The position numbers and the translations under genes are program-made. Shown here in pieces: positions 45,301-55,661 of a stretch of 64,000 bases of DNA. Within the stretch, counting starts at the first letter, position 1. The number at the start of each line of letters is the position of its first letter. The DNA is taken from contig RPFO01000164.1 in assembly GCA_009746045.1 (NCBI GenBank), positions 4,132,765-4,196,764 on the forward strand. The letters run 5' to 3'. Under the pieces are notes generated by a model. The model ran no database searches and was not told the origin of the DNA. It was given only the letters and a program-made list of their open reading frames with translations. This stretch comes from Mesostigma viride. Its lineage: Eukaryota; Streptophyta; Mesostigmatophyceae; Mesostigmatales; Mesostigmataceae.

Positions 45301-48300
45301 CCCAGACAATGGCAGTCACTGAGAATGCTGCTGTACTGCCTGTCTGTGGCTGTGGCTGTGTATCAAGTCTGGCATTAACTAGCTCATCGATACTCCAACT
45401 GGCCCATCGACTCTCTAACCAGCCCATCGATACTCTTACTAGCATACTGTTCTCTAACTGGCCCATTGACACTAAAACTAGCCCACTGATACGCTGACTA
45501 TCCCATCATGGATAATCTGTACGCTCTCGGAGTGGATGCCAATGTTGGACTGCCAGGTTGCATAGGACGTAGAGTTGATTTGTTTTACCAGTCCTGCAGC
45601 GCTCTTATATTTCCAGCGATCAGCCTAGGCCCTTCACTTTCACTTAGCCTGAGCTCTCATTTCCATACTTTGTGGGGTGTTAATTCGTCGAGCCCCTGAC
45701 TTGTAAACATCAGCAATGGCTCGGAGCTAACCGGCAGGCAATCACTCTAGGTCTGATCCACCCAGTTGGGCTGCTGTGGAAGGATGTAGACCTGCTGTGT
45801 TCGATCGTGCCATCCGAACACACTCCGTGCCTAATGAGAATTACACTCTGGCAGAACGGCGCAGGCCATTCCACATTCTTGGCTATCAATTATTCCAACC
45901 ATCTCTTTGAATGGGCTCAAACGCGTGTTGGCGTGTCGCAGGGACCCTGTACATCGCTGACCTAGAGTACTGCAACGCAAACGTGAAGTTCGCCCTACAT
46001 ATCGGTAAGTGTGGCTGCTTCATTCTGTATGACATAGGCGTGCTGCAAGCTCCCATGAACTATGGAGAGGAGTTTTTCTGCGCAAAGCGATCCTTGCGTA
46101 CCACCGCGTGATCTGCTGGCTGTGTGAGGATGGTGCGCTGCAGGTTCCCATGCAGCTATCAGTCATGTTTTCCTAAGCAATTCTTGTGTGACATGTGATT
46201 GTTGTGGTGACAGCAAAGCGTCGCTCTTTGCACGTCTGCATTGCCTCACCGCATGCAGCCACACAACCATGCTTTCATCCTATATGCGACCATGCCAGGC
46301 GCATGCGGCGCACTCCATGGGCTCAAGGGACAGGCATTGCCAGCCACCTCTCCCACATGCAGAGTCGATGTTTTTAGCCATGTTTGCTGTCCATGCTCTT
46401 TTCATATGTGTCCGCCCCCTTATGCCCTTGCGGCGCTCGCATCGGCCCACGCACCTGCCACACAGACGAACTGGTCAAGCTCCTCGAGCTGCCCGAGGAA
46501 CTGTTTGGCGGCGGCAGCAGCTCCCTGGAGAAGAAGATGGTGCGCAGCGGCAGCACCAACCTGGGCAACCTGATCGCAGACTCGATGGCCCTCGTCGGCA
46601 ATGCCTTGTCCCCACAGCCCGTCCGCTTGGGCGTGTACAACAGTGAGTGGCACAGCGTGTTCAATGGCGAGTGTCCGTGAACAGTGGGGGGGGTGTGCAA
46701 TCGGGAGGGGCAGGGCATCGGCAGCATTAAGTGGCAGGCTGGACCATCTAGAACAGCGAGGTGGGCGCCCTGTGGGTTTTGGTCATTCTTAGGACACCGA
46801 ATATGTCCGAATATGTCTCCCCATTGTAAAATATGAGCTGATCAATCGAATATCCCCGACATCATCATCATCAGTGAAGCCTTGAATCGTCCCCGAATCA
46901 AGCAAGCAAAGATAGAGAGAAACACAAGGGGGGCGGTGAGATTGCTGGCTCATGGTTTCTGGGGTGGATGGTTCGCTACCTAAAAGCTTGCCTTGTACTC
47001 CCTTCTCTCTAGTGTAGTGAACAACAGTAGAAAACAGCCGATGAAAACCTCTTGTTCAGTTGTGCGTTTCCACACGTACACCGTACCAAGGATCTCCCAA
47101 CCTGGCCCCCAGATATATATATAACTTTTCCTCCGGGCTTTCTTTAACCCATTTTCACGGGCCTAACCACCTGATCCTTGCTTATCATGGTTACCTTGCG
47201 TATTGTTGTTACTGCTGGACAGTTGCGCTTTCAAAGCTGCTGGGTGTCCACCAATTTGTGCATAGTAAAACGAAGGAAGAAGCTATTAGTAGTGTGTCTT
47301 CTCCCCCTTCCCTCTTCCCCGGGCTTAACATATTATGATAACATATATGCCCCCTCGCAGGTGGTGGAATCGGAACCGGTGCCCCCAGGGGCCTTGTGGA
47401 CCTTGGCACTATACGGCGTTTCTTCCGCTTCCGCAACGGTTTCGCCGTCAAGGCCCTCAACGGCTCCGAGGTGGTCGCCATGCTCCGCCACTCCGCATCC
47501 GAGTTTGGCGACGGCGCCTTCCTCCAGGTCTCCTCCAACTTCCACGTGGTTCTGGTGATGACGCCCGAGGGCCGCGCCGAGCTGCGCGAGGCTCTCTACC
47601 GCAACGAGGACGGCCACCTGGTCCCCTTTGACGAGTTGGCCACCTACAATATCGCGATCAACGAGTACATGGGCAGGGGCGGCGACGATTACGACATGTT
47701 TGTGGACAAGCCTGACCTGCTGGACACGGATGAGTTCAAGGCTATCCAGTTTGCGGAGATTGACGCGCTAGGCGTCGCGCTGATTTGGACCTACCCTGAG
47801 ATTCCTATCTCCAACGAGGCCCGCTACACCATCCTGGGTATGTCATCACTTAGGACCAAGGCACAGCAATCCTTCCATGGACCCCTTGAAGGAACCCTAT
47901 GAACGCCTTTGTAGACCCCTTTGGACCCCTTATGGACCTCCTACCCACTCATTCATTCATTCATTCATTCATTCATTCATTCATTCATTCATTCATTCAT
48001 TCATTCATTCATTCATTCATTCATTCATTCATTCATTCATTCATTCATTCATTCATTCATTCATTCATTCATTCATTCATTCATTCATTCATTCATTCAT
48101 TCATTCATTCATTCATTCATTCATTCATTCATTCATTCATTCATTCATCCATTCATTCATCCATTCATTCATTCATTCATTCATTCAATCATTCATTCAC
48201 GCGCCTCCGTTGGAGAGTCACGGGGTACCAATTTTGAGTGGGTACCTTTCATCCCTGTTTGATGCACAGCAAGAAGGGGGAATGGGACCTCCCCCCTCTC

Positions 48301-50581
48301 TCGTTGCCCTGAATTTAAGGCAGGCCACAGGTTCAATTAAAATGCTCACTGGAGAGTCCAGCAACTACTGTGGGTGCAATCAAGCTTCGACATAACAAAA
48401 CCCCTTATGGACCCTATGAACCTTTCATGGCCCTCATTACTCCCTAGCCTTCTATTTTGAATCTCGATTGTATGGGTTTGCAGATCCTTATTATTATTGT
48501 ATGTGTTTGGCTTTGTGCTTGTCAGTGCTTCAAGCAACTCCGCCATGGCGTTTACCCCGCTTGTCGTTATGTCCCTTAAATTAACCGCTAGCTATCCGCC
48601 TCCCTCCCGCTCCCTTTGTTGTGTTGTAAGCAACCAAGCTGGCACGCCCTCCCTGCGGGCCCGCGTGGATTCGAGGAATGTGGAGCGGAGGTGCCCGCGT
48701 GCGTGCGTGCGACAGCCGTGCGTCCGCAGTATGCGAGGGTGCTGGAAAGCTACTAATTGGTCGTGGCGTTACAAGCATGCACAAACGGAAGGTCTGCGCA
48801 CTTCCAGATTACATGTATGCGCTGGTCATCGGATGGATGTAATAATTGAGAATCGTGAGCATTCGTACGCAACACTATTGACACAGGCGACTTCCTGAAT
48901 GCCGGCGCGACGGTGGGCCCCCTCGTCACCTCCTTCATCGACACGTTCCCTGCGTACAAGCGCACGCTGCTGCACGCGCTCAAGGAGTACAGCTACGCCG
49001 AGGGCGACCCGAGCTTCTTCAACCACGACCTCAGCGCGCTGACCGCCGACGATGGCAAGGGCCAGCGCTTCATCTCCGCGATCGATGACGCAATGGGTGC
49101 GGCGGCGCGCGTGGGGGAGTTGGAGGGTGCAGTGCCCACGGTCATCAAGGCGTTCATGCGGGCGACGCTGCAGCGCATGGAGGGGTACATCCGGGTAGGT
49201 GGCGCGCCTGAATGTAGATTGTGCACGCCGTGAGTACAGGCTTTATACTACTAAATCATGCTTCATCCTCAACGCAGTAAATAGGTCGTTATGACTTTGA
49301 TGAGTGAGGCTGGTATGCATAGCCTTAGTGGGGTGCACGTTTATATGCTTGCTGCATCTTAATAGGCTGTGTGGCGCGCATTTTAATAGGCTGTGGCTGT
49401 GTTGGGTGCATGCTAAAAGGCTTGATAGGCTTGGTGGGGCGCATGTTAAGACACTTGGTGGGGCGGATGTTGTTAGGTTTGGTGGGGCGCATGTCAAGAT
49501 ACTTGGTGGGGCGCTTTGTGGATAATCTCAGGGTGATGCCGCATGCACCTCATGCTATCTTGCATGGTAGGCATGGTCAGGCCATGCTCCCTATATAGTG
49601 TTATTTATGTGTGACTGGTACACGAAGCCTGCTACCAAGAGGCTGATTGAGTCGGCCAGGTTGGCATGTACACCAGGTCATCAGGCGTGCTGGTTGTCTC
49701 CATTTTGGATGTCTCCCCCCTTGCCCGCCACACTCTTATCATTATGGTGGTTCGTGCCCGGATCCATCCTTACTCTTGTGCTTACGCCCTGTTGGCTGTT
49801 ATGTAAATAATGGAACAGATTGCCATGGACGCGGCGACCGCGGCTGGCTGCGATGACGATGACGACATGCACCTGGCGACCGAGAAGTTCCTGGAGGGGC
49901 TGGCGCGCGTGCTGGACCGCCCCGAGGACGTGCTGGATGAGTGGCGGTATGTGCTGACCCCTTGAACAAGTTTCAAGACTTATTGGATAGTCATTTCTCT
50001 AGTTTTTTTGTGTGTCTACCTTTTTTTAGAGGGCATGCTACCATATATACTCATCTCAATTCATTTCCATCTCCATTCATATTCATCATCCTGAACGACT
50101 CAAAAACGCGGACAAGATAACGGCAGGCTCGAGCTACCATGGTCCGGATTCTCCTGATTTCTGGCCTGCGCTGGTTGTCTCCTTTATATGTACTCAGTTG
50201 ATCTATGCCCTTGGTACTTGTTTCAGGCGTGCGCTGCTAGCTGTTTTGTCAACCTCAAATTTCCAGCTTACCCCACCGGATGGCTGCATTGTATATCCGG
50301 TCTTGCATAGTTGACATCTAAGATGCTGGCATAGCAGATTGTTTTTGTGTTACAATCTGCATGGCTTTTAATTGATTGCATGTACATAGTATCATGGTTG
50401 TCAATCAGCTAATTCTTCGATGTGTGGTTTCTATCTTGGGTGCGCATGGGCCCCTACTCCTCACGTGTACATTGTGTACAACCTCTGATCGATATGTCGC
50501 AGTGAAGCGTATCGCATCTCTACGGAGTGCGTGATGCGAGGCCCGAAGATCGGCCGCAAGATGCTGCGCTACATGAAATAG
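39324..50581 (+). CDS. Phytocyanin-like domain fused to 5'-nucleotidase C-terminal domain, 5' end not found
   Basis: Exons: 39324-39467 (start uncertain), 45942-46004, 46466-46642, 47361-47837, 48887-49194, 49819-49946 and 50503-50581 (TAG stop); all GT-AG and in phase. The first two exons read like the second half of a phytocyanin/cupredoxin: FLLPSEEALATCNFTGA, then VQLPIKVAGTLYIADLEYCN and VKFALHI. The Cys positions fit, but the second copper His of the usual pattern is missing. Next comes the 5'-nucleotidase C-terminal fold: RSGSTNLGNLIADSM, then YNSGGIGTGAPRGLVDLG, GDGAFLQVSSNF and the substrate-loop-like NEYMGRGGDDYDMF. The last three exons are helical and unassigned. No metallophosphatase domain is visible upstream, where RT copy 3 has inserted, so the gene may be truncated, unusual, or begin in exons I missed. 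Confidence 0.75.
39509..44918 (-). repeat. 5.4-kb minisatellite, 29-bp unit, inside the first intron of the nucleotidase-like gene
   Basis: About 185 units; the consensus on the plus strand is AGGTACCCGTGTGTGTGATG plus AACAACCGC. Units vary at three sites (GTGTGTG or GTGCGTG, CCGC or CCCC, GTACC or GTGCC). Short 20-base units, 31-base (GGTATACCC) and 33-base (CCCATGCAGG) units are scattered in the left two thirds, while about 43050-44460 is nearly uniform. The minus strand of the unit lacks stop codons in all frames, so frames of 1663, 1126 and 1034 codons (CSSHTRVP, VVHHTHG, LFITHTGT repeats) result. They are artefacts, because the array sits inside a GT-AG intron with matching phases. Confidence 0.95.
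45376..45500. repeat. Imperfect 20-22-bp repeat
   Basis: Five to six degenerate units around CTAACTGGCCCATCGATACT in the same intron, after the minisatellite. Confidence 0.6.
47939..48399 (-). mobile_element. SINE-like element with long (AATG)n tail and 14-bp TSD, in an intron
   Basis: The 14-base duplication ACCCCTTATGGACC lies at 47925-47938 and 48400-48413. On the minus strand a body of about 200 bases (48399-48199) ends in a degraded hairpin (CCCGTGACTCTCCAACGGAG) and runs into about 250 bases of (AATG)n (seen as ATTC on the plus strand, 47946-48198). Body blocks match the element at 7355-7540. It interrupts the intron after exon 47361-47837 without affecting coding. No clear Pol III boxes are visible. 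Confidence 0.8.
49310..49520. repeat. Imperfect GGTGGGGCGCATGTT repeat
   Basis: Four to six degenerate units of roughly 30 bases (TTGGTGGGGCGCATGTTAAG type) in the intron after exon 48887-49194. Confidence 0.6.
50050..50186 (-). repeat. R2 repeat copy in an intron
   Basis: On the minus strand it starts AAGGAGACAACCAGCGCAGG and continues GAATCCGGACCATGG, GCTCGAGCCTGCCG and GTTCAGGATGATGAATATG. It matches the copies at 16567-16690 and 19000-19151 and ends near a CATTTCCATCTCCATTC phrase. Confidence 0.75.
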
Positions 50582-50818
50582 CTCAAAACGCGGTGATGCT
50601 GCGGCAGCCTTTGAGCCCTGCACGGATTGCTATCGATTGATGTTGCCTTATGAAATTTGCACAATTGACGGAAATTGGAGCGACTAAGTGCTCGGGTGCC
50701 ATCAGTGAGACTTCCAACCCAGTCTTGCATGATTTTGCGAGAGGGGATAGCTTGATCCGTACCATGCATATATTCAATATATTCAATATATTCAATAGAT
50801 TCAATTGACTAATTTTTT
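50582..50818. other. 3' flank of the nucleotidase-like gene
   Basis: No gene. An ATATATTCA run lies at 50767-50800; similar ATATATTC units reappear at 52457-52485 on the far side of the R1 cluster, so the cluster was probably inserted into one AT-rich repeat. Confidence 0.5.
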
Positions 50819-51560
50819 TACTGACTAGGTTGTCCCCAGTTTACAAATTAACCAATTTTACCCCGACTCCCGGAGGGCGCCGCCCGAGATTATATAAGAG
50901 GTACCTTGAAATTAAATAAGAGGCATGCCTCTATCCAGATATATTTTTGGAGGCGAATTTCTATTGGCGTTAAGTTGTAGTATAGTACGACAACGTGTCA
51001 GACCGTATAATTTATTCCGACTTCTACATTCAGTTCACCGCTTGGTCAAAAAAGGATCACTTATATCAAGAAAACAATAAAGATCACTTATATACCCTAC
51101 TTCTCCGTAAAATCTCATCGACCGGGTTTCGAAACAACCCACGAACGCCGTAGATGCAGATCCAACGGAGCAAACAACGTCAAGACCGACGCGGCGCCAA
51201 ATAGTCGCCACGGTTCCTTTTCTGCGAGCCATTTTACAACGTACGTCGCGCCGCGTCGTGTACCCAAGCCCTTTTCTGAACGTGAGATCCAAAATCCGCT
51301 TGCCAGACCGGGAACTCCGTCCAATACCGTCGTGCATTGAATTGAATTGGAACATAAGTCCTTCTTTCCGTCACCCTTGACATGTTTTCGTACAATACTA
51401 CAAATTAACGCCAATAGAAATTCGCCTCCGAACATATATCTCGATAGAGCTATGCGTCTTATTTAATTTCAAGGTACCTCTTAATTAATCTCGGCCCCCG
51501 CCTTCCGCTAATTTGCTAATTTGCTAAATTTGCTAAAAAAGAGCCAATTTTACCCCGACT
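50819..51560 (-). mobile_element. Foldback-type repeat R1, copy 2 (inverted)
   Basis: Near-identical, reverse-oriented copy of 2946-3687, with the same internal inverted arms and the same two 106-codon frames (51035-51355 and 51115-51435). The GGTTGTCCCCAGTTTACAAA sequence at its terminus occurs again immediately beyond its other end (51561-51590), hinting at a tandem neighbour or a terminal repeat. Confidence 0.75.
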
Positions 51561-52460
51561 AGGTTGTCCCCAGTTTACAAATTAACAAAATTAACAAATT
51601 AACGCCGGCGGACTACCTGCGGACTGCTCGACGCGGAGTCGCCGGGCTACAAGTTCCGTACTTTACCAAACTCAGCCTTAGAGGCCGCCGCACCAATTTT
51701 TACTTCTTTCCGTCACATGGCTTGCGTTGGGTTCATCGACGAGCATCGACGCTCATCGACGGTGCAATCTGACGGCGGAGAATAAGTTCGCCACAGCATA
51801 GCGCGACGCAAGGGCTAAGATCCGACAACGTGACATGCAAAGCTTTATACCGCATCGCTAACCGTCCAACACCGTCGTACAGTACTGCCAGTCGACCGCA
51901 CCTCTGCCTCTTAACCGTCGAATGCGCAATCGATCTAGAAAGTAGAAACGTCCCCGCGACACTTCCGCGATTTCAGTACTTTCCGTCACCCTTGACAGGT
52001 TCCGTACAATACTACAAATTTACGCCAATAGAAACTCGCATCCATACATATATCTCGATAGAGGCGTGCGTCTTATTTAATTTCAAGGTAACTTACCTCT
52101 TAATTAATCTCGCCCCCCCGTTGTAACACCGTCCCCCCGTTGTAACACCGCCCCCCCGTTGTAACACCGTCCCCCCCCACGAACAGTACTTTCAACCGCA
52201 GCGAGCTGCCTTTTAACCGTCGAATGCGCAATCGATCTAGAAAGTATCCGCGATTTCAGTACATGCCGTCACCCTTGACAGTTGTCGTACAATAGTACAA
52301 ATTAACGCCAATAGAAACTTGCCTCCAAACATATATCTCGATAGAGGTATGCGTCTTATTTAATTTCAAGGTACCTCTTAATTAATCTCGGCCCCCGCCT
52401 TCCGCTAATTTGCTAATTTGCTAAATTTGCTAAAAAAGAGCCAATTTTACCCCGACTCAA
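51561..52460 (-). mobile_element. Two diverged partial R1 copies and a 22-bp tandem repeat
   Basis: R1 end segments recur at about 51983-52113 and 52267-52460 (TTGACAG, ACGCCAATAGAAAC, ATATATCTCGATAGAGG, TTATTTAATTTCAAGGT). Each is preceded by the same block, AACCGTCGAATGCGCAATCG followed by ATCTAGAAAGTA (51911 and 52215), so these two belong to a subfamily. Between them CCCCCCCGTTGTAACACCG is repeated three times (52115-52175). The last copy ends precisely at the R1 terminus (TTTTACCCCGACT). Confidence 0.7.
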
Positions 52461-52518
52461 TATATTCGATATATTCAATATATCATCCATACCACCCCCC
52501 TGGTTGAAATACAAACAT

Positions 52519-54091
52519 TAATTAATTAATTAATTAGTTAGGAACATAACTCCGTTGGGAGTATATGTAGCACATAGCCCTGAGAAGGGGCATATGAGCC
52601 TATAATACATTCTAAGCTACTTCCTGCAAGGGTGGGAATGTAAACAACACTTTCTCTAGGTGCACCAGGGCACCCGCACCCTCATGGTCTATCACGCTAT
52701 GCCCGGGTAAGGGGGGAGCATGCCTGTGAGGGGGAAGATCATCATGGCTATTCAAGAGCTATGGCATGGCTTCTCAGCAGAGAGTGACTCCCTGCATGGG
52801 CACAGCATTACTAAATAAGGCTAGGCATCGTCTGGAGTGTGGCACATCATAGGCACACATGTACATGACTAAAAAGGCTAGGCCTCAGCTGGTATAGTGC
52901 TTGTATTAGGCGGGCATGTACAAGGCCACTGTCTAACTATTCTACACTACTGCTGTATTCCCCTAGGCTGGGGCTGGAGTTGCTGGGGCCGCGGTGGTCG
53001 AGGGGGTCGCTTGCCAGGGCTTGTGGCCGACGTAGATGGCCGCCCCCTTCCAGTACACCGGCTGGCCCGCCTTGGTCTGCCGGAGCTGGAGGTAGGTCTG
53101 CCATAGCTCCCGTCGCCGTTGTTGCTGTGCCAGGGTCAAGTCGTCGTCAAGGGTGAAGAGAGTCTTCTCGAGCCGCTTGCGGCGTCTGAGAAAAGAAATC
53201 TTGTCCGCCGGGGTCTTAAAGGTGAGAAGGAGCGGGGGCGGCCCTGCCTTACCCCGCGCGCGGGGAAGGCGGTGGGCGGCCAGCTCGATCTCACCAGTAA
53301 GGCCCATGCGATCAAGGATTTCTCTCTCAAAAGCACGCGCAAGCTTCTCGGAATTCTCACCTTCCTCCATCTTGAGATTCTTGACAATGACGTTGAGGCT
53401 GCGCTTGGCGAGCTCGGCCTCCTCGCGGAGGTCGAGCGTCTGCCGCTGGAGCTGGGCTGCGACGGCGGAGGTGGTGGAGGTGGTATGTTGCTTAAGCATG
53501 TCCGCCCAGGTCGTGATGGGAGGAGCATCGCCGGCCAGGCCAGCCGGGGCTGGCTTGGCGGCAATGTCCTTCACTGCCTGGGCGGTGAGGCCGGCTGTGT
53601 TCTGCAAGACCTCGATAGCGATTGCATTATCCTTGAGGCGCTGGTCGATGTCGCGGAGCTGGGCGGTGATGGAGTCGGTGGAGGCGGAGGGGGGGGGGGG
53701 TGGAGGCGAGGAGGGTGGCGGTGGCGGTGGGGATGGTGGGGAGCTCAGCAGCCAGCGTGCCGCCAAGTGCCGCCACATCTGCGGCAAGAGGGGTCACGTG
53801 CTGCTCGAAAGCTTCCTTGAGGATGGTGCGGATGGAGGCTTCGGAGGGGAAGGGGGGCGGTTTGGGAGCCCAGATCTCGGATTCGGAGCGTCCAACAAGG
53901 GAGCAGAGGGCGAAGCGTTGAAGCTTGGGGCGAGGCATGCGGTGAATGATGGGGAGAGCCTCGGCGGGGTCGACAAGCCTGCCGTCACCAGGCCAGCGGC
54001 CACGGTTGTGGGACGTGAGGTACACGCACAGGGCTAGAAGCGAGGCGTGATTGCCGTAATAAAAGTCTTCCATAATCCAACCGGGGCTGCA
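52519..54091 (-). mobile_element. Element C: ORF1-only retroelement, 5'-truncated
   Basis: Flanked by a 12-base duplication, AAATACAAACAT, at 52507-52518 and 54092-54103. Minus orientation: the 3' end has the hairpin at 52544-52568 and an (ATTA)n tail at 52519-52540. At 1573 bp it lacks the leader and the first ~85 codons present in A and B, the usual 5' truncation of target-primed reverse transcription. Confidence 0.88.
52963..54091 (-). pseudogene. ORF1p-like protein of element C, frameshifted at a C run
   Basis: Starts inside the protein (SPGWIMEDFYYGNHASLLAL) and is open to a homopolymer of twelve C near 53689-53700. It then continues in another frame (SASTDSITAQLRDIDQRLKD onward) to the stop at 52963. 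All C-terminal ORF1p motifs are present and no TTAA insertion interrupts KQHTTSTTSAV, so this copy is an empty-site control for the transposon in element A. Confidence 0.82.
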
Positions 54092-54103
54092 AAATACAAA
54101 CAT

Positions 54104-54529
54104 GCCTAGCTGATTTCGACTCGCTAATCAATCAATTAATTAATTAATTAAGGGGACAGGACATGCCCGAATTTGTTGGCGCCGAAAAATTCGCGGCACC
54201 GTCCGAGGTACCATCCGTACCGTGAAAAGTGGGTGCACGGTGCGCGCACCCCTTGCGGAAGTGGCCATGGCGACTACATTCTGACGAAATTACCACAAGA
54301 GGGCAAGCGAAATGCAAAATATTTGCTCAAATCTTAAAGACGACGATTTTATGATGTTGGTTTGTGGCGGAAATAAGCTGGTTTAAAATATCGCTGTTGT
54401 TTTTATATGCCATCGGCATGGGGGTTAATCTGAATTTTTTTGTCGCGCGGAATGAAATAGAATTCATGATAATAGCGCGCGATAAAATCGCGTTTTTTGT
54501 AGTTGTTCTGACCGTGAAGCATGCAGGCA
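54104..54529. other. No gene seen
   Basis: AT-rich stretch with TTAAT units at 54128-54150. Nothing supported. Confidence 0.5.
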
Positions 54530-55126
54530 TTAAGCAAGTCCGCCCAGGTGGAGGGAGCATCGCCGGCCGGGCCAGCAGGTGCCGGCTGGGCGGCGATGTC
54601 CTAGCTTCACCGCCTGGGCGGTGAGGCCGGCGGTGTCATGCAAGCACTCAAGGGCGGTGGCGGTGGCTTGAAGGCATTGGTCGAGGTCGAGGAGCTGGGC
54701 TTGGATGTCGGCAGTGGAGGCGGAAATGGCAGTGGAGGTGGAGGCGGCGGCGGTGGAAATGTGAGGAAGTTCAGTAGCCAGCGTGCCACCCATTGCTGCT
54801 ACGTCGGCAGCAAGGGGGGTCACGTGCTGCTGGAAGGCTTCCGTGAGGATGGAACGGAGGGTGGGGGCGGAAATGGATGGAGCCCAGATCTCGCCGTCAG
54901 AGCGTTGGAGAAGGGAGTTGAGGATGGCATGCTGGAGGACGGCGCGGGGGTAGCCGAAAACCATGCTGACGTTGTGCCAGCGACGGCCGTCGGGGACGAG
55001 GAGGCATCCGGTGGCGTGGAGATGGTGGCACAGGTCATAAAGCGAGGCGTAGTCCCCGTAGAAGATGCAGTGCAGAGCATCGGACGGAGACATAATGGTC
55101 CAGTCGTGATCGGGCGTCCCCAACAT
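54530..55126 (-). pseudogene. Diverged ORF1p-like fragment (element D)
   Basis: Minus-strand frame with the same block order as the N-terminal half of elements A-C: a FYGDYASLYDLCHHL block (compare GNHASLLTLCVHF), HAILNSLLQRSDGEIWAP, EAFQQHVTPLAADVAAMGGT and LQATATALECLHDTAGLTAQ. The sequences in between differ strongly. It is out of frame after AQAVK and has no C-terminal half, hairpin or tail. It is an older or different subfamily, truncated at both ends. Confidence 0.75.
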
Positions 55127-55170
55127 CTACTGCTCCAACCTAGGGCCATTGCTGGTACTTTTGACGTCAT

Positions 55171-55661
55171 GAAAGCAGCGTTTTGGACTAGTGGAATATG
55201 ATTTTACAGCATAAAAAGTCCATTTTATCATGAATGAACATGGCCAACAACCCCAAGTGCCCCTAAATTTCTCAATATTTGTAGAGAAATGCTACTTCTC
55301 ATAATTAAAACCTGCACAAATGCACAATTTGGGGCATGCATGTGAAAGTTTGAAGTACAATGAGGTTTTACATTTTTCAATTATTAATGGTATCTCATTC
55401 TTCAATCAATCAATTTGCAATCGTCCAAACAATTTATTCATTTCATACATGTCCGAATATGTTGAAAGAACACATGCAAGTGCTCAATCAGCGTGGACCC
55501 CCTTGGACGCGCCCCACCATATATACATTGGACACGTCACCCCAACTACTAAACTGCCCAAAGTCACGGTAACTGATCCAACTACTATGTACATCTGCAT
55601 TTCTCCACGTTGCGGTGGGCAATTACGTGCAAAACGCGATTTCGTGCAAAGTCCTCGCCCA
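55171..55661. other. No gene seen; downstream of the minus-strand gene
   Basis: AT-rich DNA, presumably the 3' flank of the gene ending at 55662. Confidence 0.5.
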
